From Ornithinibacillus californiensis (GTDB lineage Bacteria > Bacillota > Bacilli > Bacillales > Amphibacillaceae), in assembly GCF_001038485.1 (NCBI RefSeq), contig NZ_LDUE01000029.1:1-53669 (forward strand): 53,669 bases of DNA, read 5' to 3'. The notes under the pieces were generated by a model. It had not been told where the DNA came from. It ran no database searches and saw nothing but the letters and a program-made list of their open reading frames with translations. This document shows positions 17,292 through 25,644 of the stretch, piece after piece. Positions within the stretch are counted from its first letter, which is position 1, and the number at the start of each line of letters is the position of its first letter. Made by a program: the position numbers and the translations under genes.

Positions 17292-17679
17292 AATGCTCTC
17301 CTTCTAAGGACTGTATTTTAATTTTAAGACCATAAGGTAAAGGGAGGACTTGAAATTGTTGAATATCACGAAGGTAAATTTCATGACCTTGATGATTAAC
17401 TTGTCGTCGTATTAAAGCCCCATAAGCTTCGAAAGTAACGATGTCTTCATTGGGCAAAGTAAGAATTATTTTGTTACCATCGGATTGATAAGTTGTTGCT
17501 TGATTAACATCCATTTGAATATAATGGAAAAATTGCTGTATCGAAATTTGTTCATAGTAGGTTACTTCCGTTAAGGTTTTATAAATAACTGTTTGAAGCG
17601 GGATGCAAAGTAGCAATACAGCAAGAACAAATAACTGATTTAGTAAAGTAAAGCCTTCTTCATTTCTCGTGGATTCCAT
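17263..17679 (-). CDS. comGF: Competence pseudopilin ComGF
   Basis: Minor pseudopilin of 138 residues. The prepilin signal NEEGFTLLNQL is followed by a hydrophobic helix; cleavage would fall between G and F. The longer reading to 17727 is not used, because GAAGAGGT is well placed for ATG 17679 and gives a short basic leader. It overlaps comGE by 20 bp, consistent with translational coupling in the operon. It forms part of the pseudopilus tip complex with ComGE and ComGG in related systems. Confidence 0.85.
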   Translation of the reverse strand: MESTRNEEGFTLLNQLFVLAVLLLCIPLQTVIYKTLTEVTYYEQISIQQFFHYIQMDVNQATTYQSDGNKIILTLPNEDIVTFEAYGALIRRQVNHQGHEIYLRDIQQFQVLPLPYGLKIKIQSLEGEHYEKVIAFYD

Positions 17680-17998
17680 AAAGACATACCTCTTCCTGCC
17701 TATTTCTACTATTAACCCATGACGCACAACCCTCGATTAACCCACCTTCTGATGAAGAAAACGTAATGGTTACTAATGCGAATCCTACGTTTCGTTGAAT
17801 AATGTCTTCATTAATTCCATCCCATAATGCAGTTTGTAATTCATCATGTAATTGGTAGATTACGATCCTTTTTTGACTTAAAACATTTCTTTCTTGGGAA
17901 ACAAGTGAAGACAGTGGAAGGAGGGTTATACAGAGGACCATAACGATTGTAAAAGATACTAATGCTTCGGTTATGGCAAAGCCATTACTGTTTTTCAA
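17660..17998 (-). CDS. comGE: Competence pseudopilin ComGE
   Basis: Minor pseudopilin of 112 residues. The prepilin motif is NGFAITEALVSF followed by a hydrophobic helix. The frame is open upstream to an ATG at 18034, but AAAGGA spaced about ten bases from TTG 17998 gives MKNSNGF, a typical short leader, so TTG is the likelier start. It overlaps comGD by 14 bp with this start. Confidence 0.8.
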   Translation of the reverse strand: MKNSNGFAITEALVSFTIVMVLCITLLPLSSLVSQERNVLSQKRIVIYQLHDELQTALWDGINEDIIQRNVGFALVTITFSSSEGGLIEGCASWVNSRNRQEEVCLYGIHEK

Positions 17999-18428
17999 TA
18001 TAACCACGTCCTTTGCCAAGTGGGAAAACGACATTGTATTTGTTGGTAGGAGTAATTATCTGTATCGTTCCAGCTTTTCTAATCGATCCTTTTTCATTAA
18101 ATGAAATATCGGATAAGGTTCGTCGGTCGATTTCCCAGCCAATTGGAAGTTCTCGCTCAATAGTTTCATTATTAATCCCTACTATGGTGTATTTTTTCTT
18201 GTAAAGTGCTATTCGTAAATATTGTTCTTCTGTTAAAAGGGATTGATTTTGTAGGTAAAGAATGTCATAGAGAAATGTATGAAGTACCTTTTCCTCCGTT
18301 TTTTGCTGCAACAAATGTTGAGCTAGTGGGACTGCTATTGATAGTAATATTACCGAAATGGATAGTACTATTAGAACTTCCAATAGAGTGAACCCTGATT
18401 GTTTACGTGTTTTCTTCTTTTGGCGCAT
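17985..18428 (-). CDS. comGD: Competence pseudopilin ComGD
   Basis: Pseudopilin of 147 residues with signal KQSGFTLLEVLIVLSIS near the N-terminus (G-F cleavage, Glu at +5) and the long hydrophobic helix typical of type IV pilins. The frame opens with a GTG at 18443, but GAGGG inside that stretch is the ribosome site for ATG 18428. It overlaps comGC by 26 bp. A soluble beta-rich domain follows. Confidence 0.88.
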   Translation of the reverse strand: MRQKKKTRKQSGFTLLEVLIVLSISVILLSIAVPLAQHLLQQKTEEKVLHTFLYDILYLQNQSLLTEEQYLRIALYKKKYTIVGINNETIERELPIGWEIDRRTLSDISFNEKGSIRKAGTIQIITPTNKYNVVFPLGKGRGYIEKQ

Positions 18429-18723
18429 ACACTTTTCCCTCACTAGGTCTATAATCTAGGTTTTTATTAGAGCATTGCATTTGATTTTCGCGAATATAAT
18501 CTTTCTCCACCAGCTCTTCTAAGCTAACTGGATACGTATAGGATTCTAAGTAGAAGGCGTCTATCTGAGTCTGTACAACGGACACAAGCGCTTCGCAGCC
18601 TTTGCTTTGTACATCCTTACTTTTACTGCCTAGATTAGGGATAATGAGTATCATTAAGACAGATACAATCATTAATACGACTAACATTTCAATTAAAGTA
18701 AATCCTTTTTGGTTTTTATACAT
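18403..18723 (-). CDS. comGC: Major competence pseudopilin ComGC
   Basis: Major pilin-like subunit of the DNA uptake pseudopilus, 106 residues. The N-terminus MYKNQKGFTLIEMLVVL is a textbook prepilin signal, cut by the peptidase ComC between G and F. Cysteines in the soluble part (GCEALVS and QMQCSNKN) could form an intramolecular disulfide as reported for ComGC. GGAGAGATATCAC precedes the ATG. Confidence 0.95.
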   Translation of the reverse strand: MYKNQKGFTLIEMLVVLMIVSVLMILIIPNLGSKSKDVQSKGCEALVSVVQTQIDAFYLESYTYPVSLEELVEKDYIRENQMQCSNKNLDYRPSEGKVYAPKEENT

Positions 18724-18736
18724 GTGATATCTCTCC

Positions 18737-19789
18737 TTAAATGGTTTCTATGAATTGATACATTGGTAACATTAGTGATAAGTAAATCAATATAATAATT
18801 AAACCTAATAAAATGAAGAAGATTGGCTGAACATAAGTAATTACCTTCACAATTCTTTCATTTAGCTCATCAGTTAGAAAACTGGAATAGGTTGCTAAAT
18901 CTTTTTCTAAGGTGTCACTATTACTGTTTTTTTGAAAAATGGAAGCAAGTTGTGGACTGATAAAGTTAAGCTGTCCCATTATATGTCCAAGAGGAATCCC
19001 TTGATTTAGTCCCTTGGTTAAGTGCTTTGCATAGTACATAATAATTGGTAGTTTTTGTTGTGTGGAGAGGACTGCAATTACATCTTTAATCGACAACCCT
19101 GTTTTTAGTAAAGATTCAACATGAGTAGAAAATAGAAAAGAAGTGTTTAGTCTTACATAGCTGCGGTAAATGGGGACTAGACGATAGATGTGGATTTGCG
19201 TTTCTATAGGTACTCTTTTTTTAATGAAATGCCAAATCCACATTGTCAATAAGCAAACAAGTATTAACATAATGACGCTATAATACGATATAGAGGAAAT
19301 ATTGATTACAAGTTGAATAACTGAAGCGTCTTGTTCATTCTGTTGAAAGAGGTTTAAGAGATTGGGAAGGACCTGATGTTGAATAAAGAAGAAGGCTATG
19401 GAGAAAAGGATGATAAGTATAATGGGGTATCGAATAGCTTGCGTGAACTTCTTCGTGTTTTCTAATCTTCTTTCATAGAGTACAAGACACTTCTCAATAC
19501 TTTCTTCTAAGTTACCGTAATCCTTAGCAAAATAAAGGTAATTCGTAATAATAGGATGAAAATGCATCTTATCTAAGGCGAAATCCAAGCTGTGCCCATT
19601 TTTAAGATGTTTGCTGACCTCATCTGCGAGATAATATAGATTTTTATCCCATTTTAATGTTTCTAGCGCAGATAACATGGAATATCCATTTGATAAAGAT
19701 CTAGAAAGTCTCTTTAAAAAATTTAATTGGATAGCCGCTCGTACTCTGGGCTTAAAAATTTTCGTACGTAGATTTTGAAATAAATCCAT
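18737..19789 (-). CDS. comGB: Competence pilus platform protein ComGB
   Basis: Inner-membrane platform protein of the GspF/PilC family, 350 residues, with two duplicated cytoplasmic helical domains and three membrane helices (about 125-148, 175-200, and the C-terminal segment FFILLGLIIILIYLSLMLPMY). It recruits the ComGA ATPase. The start at ATG 19789 (MDLFQN) has GAAGG about ten bases upstream; the longer reading to 19819 lacks one. It overlaps the end of comGA by 38 bp. Confidence 0.92.
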   Translation of the reverse strand: MDLFQNLRTKIFKPRVRAAIQLNFLKRLSRSLSNGYSMLSALETLKWDKNLYYLADEVSKHLKNGHSLDFALDKMHFHPIITNYLYFAKDYGNLEESIEKCLVLYERRLENTKKFTQAIRYPIILIILFSIAFFFIQHQVLPNLLNLFQQNEQDASVIQLVINISSISYYSVIMLILVCLLTMWIWHFIKKRVPIETQIHIYRLVPIYRSYVRLNTSFLFSTHVESLLKTGLSIKDVIAVLSTQQKLPIIMYYAKHLTKGLNQGIPLGHIMGQLNFISPQLASIFQKNSNSDTLEKDLATYSSFLTDELNERIVKVITYVQPIFFILLGLIIILIYLSLMLPMYQFIETI

Positions 19790-20762
19790 ATCGCAATGCC
19801 TTCTTTCGTAAATAATCAAAGGAATGTATATATTGATTAAGATTGATTTCTTTTCCCCTAATGACTTGTTTTAATAGTTCTCCATCTAGTATCTCTAAGA
19901 TAGCTGCTCGTTGTGCTTGAGGTTTATTTGTACGAATAGGTAGTAATTGAATCGAGGAAACCCCGATAAGTGATTGCTCTAATTCCATCGGTGTTATTCC
20001 CATGTCTAAAAGCCTATAAATGGTACCTTGTGTATTCTTTGCATGAATGGTACTTAGGACTAGGTGTCCCGTTAACGAAGCCTCAAAAGCAAATTGTGCA
20101 GTTTCTTTATCACGTATCTCACCTACCATAATAATATCCGGGTCATGTCGAAGAGCGGCTTTTAGGCCGGCTTGATAGGTAATGCCAGCTTTTTCATTCA
20201 CTTGGACTTGGAGGATATTTTGAATGTTCTTTTCTATAGGATCTTCAAGAGTGATGGTTTGGAAGGCTTCCTCTTTCAAGGCTGACTCCAGTAATGCATA
20301 AAGTGTAGTTGTTTTACCACTACCAGTAGGACCAGAGAACAAGATTAATCCAGCTTTCGTATCCATCCATTTTTTTATTCTATTTAATTGATGCTTAAAG
20401 AGAAAGAGTTGATCAAGTGAAAGGGTTTGATCCTGCGGAAGAATACGGATAGCAAGGCTTTCCAAATGGTTGACAGGGAGCGTGGATAGACGTAAGGAGT
20501 ATTTTGTTGATGCTGTAGGGTAAGAAATTGTTCCGTTTTGTGGTTTTCTTATTTCACCAATATCCATTCCTGATGTAAACTTATAATAAGTGAGCAATGA
20601 ATCGTAAAGTGATGTGAGGATGGACTGATATAGTATTCGCTTACCATGAATTCTGAAATAGATGTTTGTATCTGATTCGAAGGGATAGAAGTGGATATCA
20701 GTGGCTTGTCGGTTAATGGCAGTGGTAATGATCTTTTCTGAGAGACTCTCAACTGTGTTCAA
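19752..20762 (-). CDS. comGA: Competence traffic ATPase ComGA
   Basis: GspE/PilB-type ATPase that powers pseudopilus assembly, 336 residues. Walker A is GPTGSGKTTT; the Asp box, Walker B DPDIIMVGEIRD and the His box TGHLVLSTIHA are all intact. The zinc-binding Cys4 loop of larger GspE proteins is absent, as in ComGA. GGGAGGTG directly before TTG 20762 defines the start, giving MNTVESLSEK; the frame remains open to 20804 without a ribosome site. It is the first gene of the operon and is divergent from aroK, with 97 bp between starts. Confidence 0.93.
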   Translation of the reverse strand: MNTVESLSEKIITTAINRQATDIHFYPFESDTNIYFRIHGKRILYQSILTSLYDSLLTYYKFTSGMDIGEIRKPQNGTISYPTASTKYSLRLSTLPVNHLESLAIRILPQDQTLSLDQLFLFKHQLNRIKKWMDTKAGLILFSGPTGSGKTTTLYALLESALKEEAFQTITLEDPIEKNIQNILQVQVNEKAGITYQAGLKAALRHDPDIIMVGEIRDKETAQFAFEASLTGHLVLSTIHAKNTQGTIYRLLDMGITPMELEQSLIGVSSIQLLPIRTNKPQAQRAAILEILDGELLKQVIRGKEINLNQYIHSFDYLRKKALRYGFISKSTYENF

Positions 20763-20859
20763 TATAAAACACCTCCCAATTTGTTTATATATTTCTTTCG
20801 ACACTAAATTGCTAATTCCTTCTTTTTTTTACAAAAAAATTTTTTAAGGGGTATTTTTT

Positions 20860-21372
20860 ATGAAGCAATTGTTTTTAATTGGCTTTATGGGTAGTGGTAA
20901 AACAACAGTTGCCCGACATTTGAGTAAAACACTTAATATGAACTATATCGATATAGATAATCTGATTGAAGAAATGAATTATAACATATCAGATATCTTT
21001 AAAGAGGAAGGGGAAGATGCATTTCGGTCGTATGAGACAGATGCCCTAAAATTAACAAGGCAGGCTCCTATTATTTCAACTGGCGGGGGGATTGTAGAAC
21101 GTAGTGAAAATATACACTTCATGAAAAATAACGGCATTATTATTTATCTGAGAACTTCTTTAGATATTATAAAAACTCGGCTTGCAAACGATAAGTCGAG
21201 ACCGTTGTGGAAAGAAGGAAGTCAGACCGATGTTTTGTTTTCTATCCGGGTAAAGATGTATGAAGCGTGTGCTGACTATACCATTGACTGTGATAATCGT
21301 TCTGTCGAAGAACTCGTTCAGGAAATAATAGACATATGTAGGTATAAAGGGATTTTGGAAGGTGAAGAATAA
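20860..21372 (+). CDS. aroK: Shikimate kinase
   Basis: Phosphorylates shikimate at the 3-hydroxyl with ATP in aromatic amino acid synthesis; 170 residues, normal length. Walker A GFMGSGKTTV is at about residues 8-17. D33/D35-type residues are in YIDIDNLIE, the shikimate-binding GGG in STGGGIVE, and the lid arginine in DKSRPLW. It lies between the divergent comG operon and yqzE. AAGGGG precedes ATG. Confidence 0.95.
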   Translation: MKQLFLIGFMGSGKTTVARHLSKTLNMNYIDIDNLIEEMNYNISDIFKEEGEDAFRSYETDALKLTRQAPIISTGGGIVERSENIHFMKNNGIIIYLRTSLDIIKTRLANDKSRPLWKEGSQTDVLFSIRVKMYEACADYTIDCDNRSVEELVQEIIDICRYKGILEGEE

Positions 21373-21402
21373 AAATAATCCTTGCAAAAAGAGGTGATAA
21401 GT

Positions 21403-21588
21403 ATCAAAGGAAATGACTATGTAAAGTTTATGACACAGCAAGTTGTTTCGTATATGGATCTCCCTAAGGATGAGCGTAAACAAAGGAAAATGGAACAAAA
21501 AGCTCAACGACATAGTCCTACAATTGGAAATAGATGGTTTGGTGTTTTGCCTGTAGCGATTAAGTCAATGTTCAAGCGAGCAGAATGA
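21403..21588 (+). CDS. yqzE: YqzE-family protein with a probable ATC start codon
   Basis: Small basic protein, 61 residues from 21403. The stretch NDYVKFMTQQVVSYMD, the DERKQRKMEQK block and the C-terminal RWFGVLPVAIKSMFKR match the YqzE family, which is linked to the comG locus in bacilli. Family members begin just before NDYVK. The only good ribosome site, AAGAGGTGAT (21389-21398), is spaced for the ATC at 21403 (ATCAAAGGAAATGAC), not for any ATG. The open frame extends to TTG 21382, which lacks a ribosome site. Either ATC is used, TTG is used, or the base is an error for ATG. Confidence 0.75.
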   Translation: MKGNDYVKFMTQQVVSYMDLPKDERKQRKMEQKAQRHSPTIGNRWFGVLPVAIKSMFKRAE

Positions 21589-21657
21589 GGGTGTCTCAAG
21601 CGAGAAGGGTCTGACATAACCCATGTAATGAATTCGTCAGACCCTTGTGAGACATCC
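21589..21657. repeat. Long imperfect inverted repeat between convergent yqzE and yqhG
   Basis: GGGTGTCTCA...AAGGGTCTGAC on the left is complementary to GTCAGACCCTTGTGAGACATCC on the right, with a six-base insertion in the left arm and a 20-base spacer. It fills the whole gap. It may serve as a terminator, though no strong T run follows the stem. Confidence 0.7.
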
Positions 21658-22434
21658 TTATTTTGTTGAGAGATAAAAAATACCACCATTAATAACCTTC
21701 AATTGTATCTTAGGTTTATATCGTTCATTTAAGTCTTGCAATTCCTTTTCCATCTGATCTAGATCTTCATCACGATCACCCTCGTAAAAGTGCTTTAGTA
21801 AATCAACTTCCGTCTCCAACTCTTCTAGGGACTCTTTTGCCCATTCGTGTTCCGTGTCATGAATATATTGATTTATGACAGAGAAGATTCGGTTATAACC
21901 ACTCTTCAGTTTAATAAGCGGCGTGATTGTATAGCAATAATCGGAAATCTGCGCTTGAAAATCTTTGTCCAGCAAGGAATCCATCATTTCTGTTTTCATG
22001 ATTCCGTTAATTAAATTGAGACCAATCGAAAATACCTCATCCTTTTTAAGTTTACCAATGTAACTAATCTTTATATTAACAACTAGCCACGGATGTAAGG
22101 CTGTATTTTCGTTAGCGTGAACAACTTCGAATAATCTGGTATACCGTTCATGTTCCTTTAAATGGTTTAAAATCTGTTGTAACCTAGGGCTTCCAAAGTG
22201 TATACGTTCCCCTTGTTCCTCAAGTGAATCTTGATTCGTTATGAGAGTAAGCGGCATCGGGTCGCCATCCCGTCCCATTTTTTTAATATAATGCCAATAA
22301 AACGGTCTGTTCATTAGTGCTCGATCCATTTTTTCATTTAGTTGAACTTTAAGAACGCCATCTTGATTGGATAAGATTTCACAATGATGAGCTGTAAAAT
22401 AGTCTTCTAAGAAGGAATTGAGATTAATTGCCAT
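21658..22434 (-). CDS. yqhG: YqhG-family protein
   Basis: Cytoplasmic protein of 258 residues, recognised as YqhG by its N-terminus (LNSFLEDYFTAHHCEI), the RPFYWHYIKKMG block near residue 43, and its coupling to the SNF2 helicase gene. The C-terminal third is a charged, probably coiled-coil helix rich in Glu and Lys. It overlaps the end of yqhH by 11 bp, so the two are co-translated and likely work together. The biochemical role is unknown. Confidence 0.85.
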   Translation of the reverse strand: MAINLNSFLEDYFTAHHCEILSNQDGVLKVQLNEKMDRALMNRPFYWHYIKKMGRDGDPMPLTLITNQDSLEEQGERIHFGSPRLQQILNHLKEHERYTRLFEVVHANENTALHPWLVVNIKISYIGKLKKDEVFSIGLNLINGIMKTEMMDSLLDKDFQAQISDYCYTITPLIKLKSGYNRIFSVINQYIHDTEHEWAKESLEELETEVDLLKHFYEGDRDEDLDQMEKELQDLNERYKPKIQLKVINGGIFYLSTK

Positions 22435-24088
22435 AGTGAGACTCCTCTTGGAATGTATTCTGATGCGTGTGTTGAATAATAGATGCCAAATTATCCAATT
22501 TAATCTTCACTTCACCTGTGGAAGAAGATTCATTCATGATGGCTTTTACTTCCCCCTCAAAGCTATCAATATTTAATTCAGCTAGAATGTCATCTAAATG
22601 TCCAATTACTTTTTCAAACAGAGCAATTTTCTCATAAAGTAGTTTCATGATGTGTTCCTCAAGCGTGTGTCGAATAGCAAAATTATAGATGTAAACATCC
22701 TTTTCTTGTCCATATCGGTGGATTCTTCCAATACGTTGTTCAAGTCGCATTGGATTCCATGGAAGATCATAATTAATCATATAATTACAAAATTGCAAGT
22801 TAATACCTTCTCCACCTGCTTCTGTCGCAATTAATACTTGTGCTTTATCTTTGAACAGTTGCTTCATCCAATCTTTTTTCCCTCGTTTAAAGCCTCCACG
22901 AAATGGAACAGAAGTAATTCCATGCTGTTGTAAATACCATTGGAGATACAACTGAGAGGCGCGATATTCTGTAAAGATAATTACTTTCTCATCCCCAATT
23001 TGTTTAATTAGTTCAACAACTCTTAGAGCTTTTGCATGATGAGGCAACTGGCCAATTTTATCAATGATTGGCAGTAACACTTCTCTTCCTTGATTTTCCT
23101 CGTCATTCGCAAATTTCTGTAAGGAAAGAAAACATGCCTCTCTCGATGAACATAGCTCTCGTAAAAATGTAATCTTAGAAAAGGACGAAAAGGGTTGAAA
23201 GGTTCGATCTAGCTCGTTATATACTTCATATTCTTCTGGCGTGAAATCAACCCAGACGGTTTCGATGTGACGTTTCGCATTATCTAGCATTGTATCTTTT
23301 CTTGTATTTCGCACCATAACTTTCTGTACTAACTGCTTTAAATACACATCTTGATTGATTTTCTTACGGTCTCTACCATATTTCTCTAAGAATGATTCAT
23401 AATTTCCTAAATGACCAGGCTTTAAGATAGAAACTAAGTTAAAAATTTCGATTAGCTGATTTTGCACAGGAGTTGCAGTGAGTAATAGACAATATTTTTT
23501 CTTCAGTGCGCGAACAAATTCATAGTTTTTCGTTTTATGGTTTTTTATCTTATGAGCTTCATCAATCAATATTAAGTCATAATTGATATCTAAAATTGCT
23601 TCTCGATGTGGCGAGCGTTTAGCTGTATCAATAGAAGTAACAATAATATCATATTGATCCCAAGGATAATGTTTACGAAAGGTGGCAGCAGGTATAAAGA
23701 ATTTTTCATTTAGTTCTTTCACCCATTGATTTACTAAAGAAGCAGGAACAAGGATTAAGATCTTTTTCACTAAGCCACGAATCATATATTCTTTTAAAAT
23801 AAGTCCTGCTTCAATTGTCTTTCCTAAACCAACTTCATCAGCAAGTATTGCCCGACCATTCATCTCTTCTATAGCTTGTTTTGCAGTTTCTATTTGATGT
23901 GGTAGAAAATTCATATGTGGTAAAAACTCCAAAGCTCGTAAACCATGAAAATCCTTCGTAATGGTTGTTAGTTCAGCATCATATGCCATTTTAAAAAGTT
24001 CCCAAGACGAAAAAGGACCATCTTGGTCTAACTTCTCCTCTAGTGTGTCAATAAAGCTTGTTTCATGAATAATATCTATATTTTTCAT
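22424..24088 (-). CDS. yqhH: SNF2-family helicase-like ATPase YqhH
   Basis: Superfamily 2 ATPase of the RapA/SNF2 type, 554 residues. In order: motif I DEVGLGKTIEAG, motif Ia LVPASLVNQW, motif II DEAHKIKN, motif III LLTATPVQN, then the second RecA domain with motif V EAGGEGINLQ and motif VI QRIGRIHRYGQ. It probably translocates on double-stranded DNA or remodels nucleoprotein; no nuclease domain is seen. It is the first gene of a two-gene unit with yqhG and is divergent from the gcv operon. Confidence 0.92.
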   Translation of the reverse strand: MKNIDIIHETSFIDTLEEKLDQDGPFSSWELFKMAYDAELTTITKDFHGLRALEFLPHMNFLPHQIETAKQAIEEMNGRAILADEVGLGKTIEAGLILKEYMIRGLVKKILILVPASLVNQWVKELNEKFFIPAATFRKHYPWDQYDIIVTSIDTAKRSPHREAILDINYDLILIDEAHKIKNHKTKNYEFVRALKKKYCLLLTATPVQNQLIEIFNLVSILKPGHLGNYESFLEKYGRDRKKINQDVYLKQLVQKVMVRNTRKDTMLDNAKRHIETVWVDFTPEEYEVYNELDRTFQPFSSFSKITFLRELCSSREACFLSLQKFANDEENQGREVLLPIIDKIGQLPHHAKALRVVELIKQIGDEKVIIFTEYRASQLYLQWYLQQHGITSVPFRGGFKRGKKDWMKQLFKDKAQVLIATEAGGEGINLQFCNYMINYDLPWNPMRLEQRIGRIHRYGQEKDVYIYNFAIRHTLEEHIMKLLYEKIALFEKVIGHLDDILAELNIDSFEGEVKAIMNESSSTGEVKIKLDNLASIIQHTHQNTFQEESHYGN

Positions 24089-24134
24089 TCTATTCTTCCT
24101 TTATCAGTAGTTTCATAATCGAATAAATATAAAG

Positions 24135-24163
24135 GATACATTTTAATAGTTGTATGGTATAAT
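24135..24163 (+). promoter_or_regulatory. Possible sigma-A promoter of the gcv operon
   Basis: TATAAT at 24158-24163 has a weak -35 candidate GATACA at 24135-24140 with a 17-bp spacer. It lies about 55 bp before the riboswitch. Confidence 0.5.
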
Positions 24164-24216
24164 GGTAGCGAAATCTAAAGTAACAAAAGCGTTTTGATAC
24201 ATAGTATAACCAAAAG

Positions 24217-24430
24217 TGAGAATTTCATAAAAGCGAATGATTACAAGGGGAGAGATTACTAATCGTTCATCGATTTAGTAACGCCGAAGGAGCAAGCAGA
24301 TACGCGAATCTCTCAGGCAAAAGAACTCTTGTAGGACGCACCTCTGGAGAGTGTTTACATAGTAAACCACCCACGATGCACGCATCTTTCAATATAAAAG
24401 GTGCTAAACTTTCTGGTTACAGGACAGAGG
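24217..24430 (+). promoter_or_regulatory. Tandem glycine riboswitch (second aptamer degenerate)
   Basis: The first aptamer is canonical: GGGGAGAG (24247), the core GCCGAAGGAGCAA (24283), CTCTCAGGCAAAAGAAC (24310), GGACGCA and CTCTGGAGAG. The linker and second aptamer follow: CCACC (24367), AAACTTTCTGGT and the closing AGGACAGAGG (24421-24430). In the second aptamer the expected GAAGGGG-like core is replaced by CACGATGCACG and the conserved CAGG is CTGG. The element lies directly before gcvT, and the last helix overlaps the downstream terminator, which fits an ON switch: glycine binding prevents termination and turns on the cleavage system. Confidence 0.93.
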
Positions 24431-24475
24431 CAGTATTTTTAAGGATAGTTTTCCTTTAATACTGTCTCTATTTTT
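24427..24475 (+). terminator. Riboswitch-controlled terminator
   Basis: GAGGCAGTATT pairs with AATACTGTCTC around a loop of 20 bases that can itself pair, followed by ATTTTT. The left arm shares GAGG with the last aptamer helix, the usual basis for mutually exclusive folding. Confidence 0.85.
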
Positions 24476-24515
24476 ATGGTTAAAAGTTAGAAAATTTAAA
24501 AAGGGAGTGGGAAAT

Positions 24516-25628
24516 GTGAGTGAACTAAAAAGAACCCCAATCTATCCTGAATATGAAAAGTTTGGGGCAAAGACAATTGACTTTGGAGGATGGGATTTAC
24601 CTGTCCAATTTTCTAGCATCAAAGAAGAACATGAAGCTACAAGAACAAAAGCAGGTTTGTTTGATGTCTCCCATATGGGCGAAATCATGGTAACAGGACC
24701 AAAAGCCCTTGATTATTTGCAATATGTGACTACGAATGATGTATCCAAATTAGTACCAGGCAAAGCACAATATGCGTTTATGTGCTATGAAGATGGGGGT
24801 ACAGTAGATGATTTTCTAATCTATATGCTTGATGAACAGCGATATCTAGTTGTTGTTAATGCTGCTAATACGGAGAAGGATTATGAATGGATGGTAAAAA
24901 ATAATCATCTTTCGTCTGATGAAGTAACCATTCAAAATGTATCATCAGAATATGCACAGCTTGCCTTACAAGGTCCAAAAGCAGAAGAAATATTACAAAC
25001 AATTACTAGCACAAATTTAAGTGCAATTAAGTTTTTTAGATTTGAACAAGAAGTTCAATTTAATGGAATACAATCTCCTGCCTTAGTGTCTAGGACTGGA
25101 TATACAGGTGAAGATGGTTTTGAGTTATACATCGCGAAAGAGGATGGACCAGGTCTATGGAACCTTATACTTGAAGCTGGTAGTGATAAAGGGCTCCTAC
25201 CTGTAGGGCTTGGGGCAAGAGATACGCTCCGGTTTGAAGCTAACCTACCATTATACGGTCAAGAATTATCTGCTACAATCACACCAATTGAAGCTGGTCT
25301 TGGTTTTGCGGTAAAGGTAAATAAAGAAGCGGATTTCATTGGGAAAGACGTTTTAAAAGAGCAAGTAGAAAGTGGTACAAAACGTAAAATTGTTGGTATA
25401 GAAATGTTAGATAAAGGAATTCCTCGTCATGGATATGAAGTATTTGCTGGCGCAGAGGAGATTGGTGTTGTAACCTCAGGCACGCAATCCCCAACCTTAC
25501 AGAAGAATATTGGTTTAGCATTTATTAAAACTGAATTTGCTAAAGAAGGCACAGAACTTGAAGTTCAAGTAAGAAAACGTCGTCTTCGTGCTAGTGTTAT
25601 TCCTAGAACATTTTTAAAGAAAGATTAA
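24516..25628 (+). CDS. gcvT: Glycine cleavage system T protein (aminomethyltransferase)
   Basis: Transfers the methylene group from the H-protein-bound aminomethyl intermediate to tetrahydrofolate, releasing ammonia; 370 residues. Family blocks [20 protein letters not shown] and [12 protein letters not shown] are present, the last with the folate-binding residues. The start is GTG 24516, set by AAGGGAG at 24501-24507; an earlier in-frame GTG at 24507 overlaps that ribosome site and is rejected. It is the first gene of gcvT-gcvPA-gcvPB, under the glycine riboswitch. Confidence 0.96.
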   Translation: MSELKRTPIYPEYEKFGAKTIDFGGWDLPVQFSSIKEEHEATRTKAGLFDVSHMGEIMVTGPKALDYLQYVTTNDVSKLVPGKAQYAFMCYEDGGTVDDFLIYMLDEQRYLVVVNAANTEKDYEWMVKNNHLSSDEVTIQNVSSEYAQLALQGPKAEEILQTITSTNLSAIKFFRFEQEVQFNGIQSPALVSRTGYTGEDGFELYIAKEDGPGLWNLILEAGSDKGLLPVGLGARDTLRFEANLPLYGQELSATITPIEAGLGFAVKVNKEADFIGKDVLKEQVESGTKRKIVGIEMLDKGIPRHGYEVFAGAEEIGVVTSGTQSPTLQKNIGLAFIKTEFAKEGTELEVQVRKRRLRASVIPRTFLKKD

Positions 25629-25644
25629 TAGGGAGGGAATTATT

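Noticed and set aside
20763-20859. ComK box between comGA and aroK
   Set aside because: One AAAA-N5-TTTT match exists in a long A/T run (about 20833-20846), but no second box with accepted spacing is visible, so it is not distinguishable from base composition.
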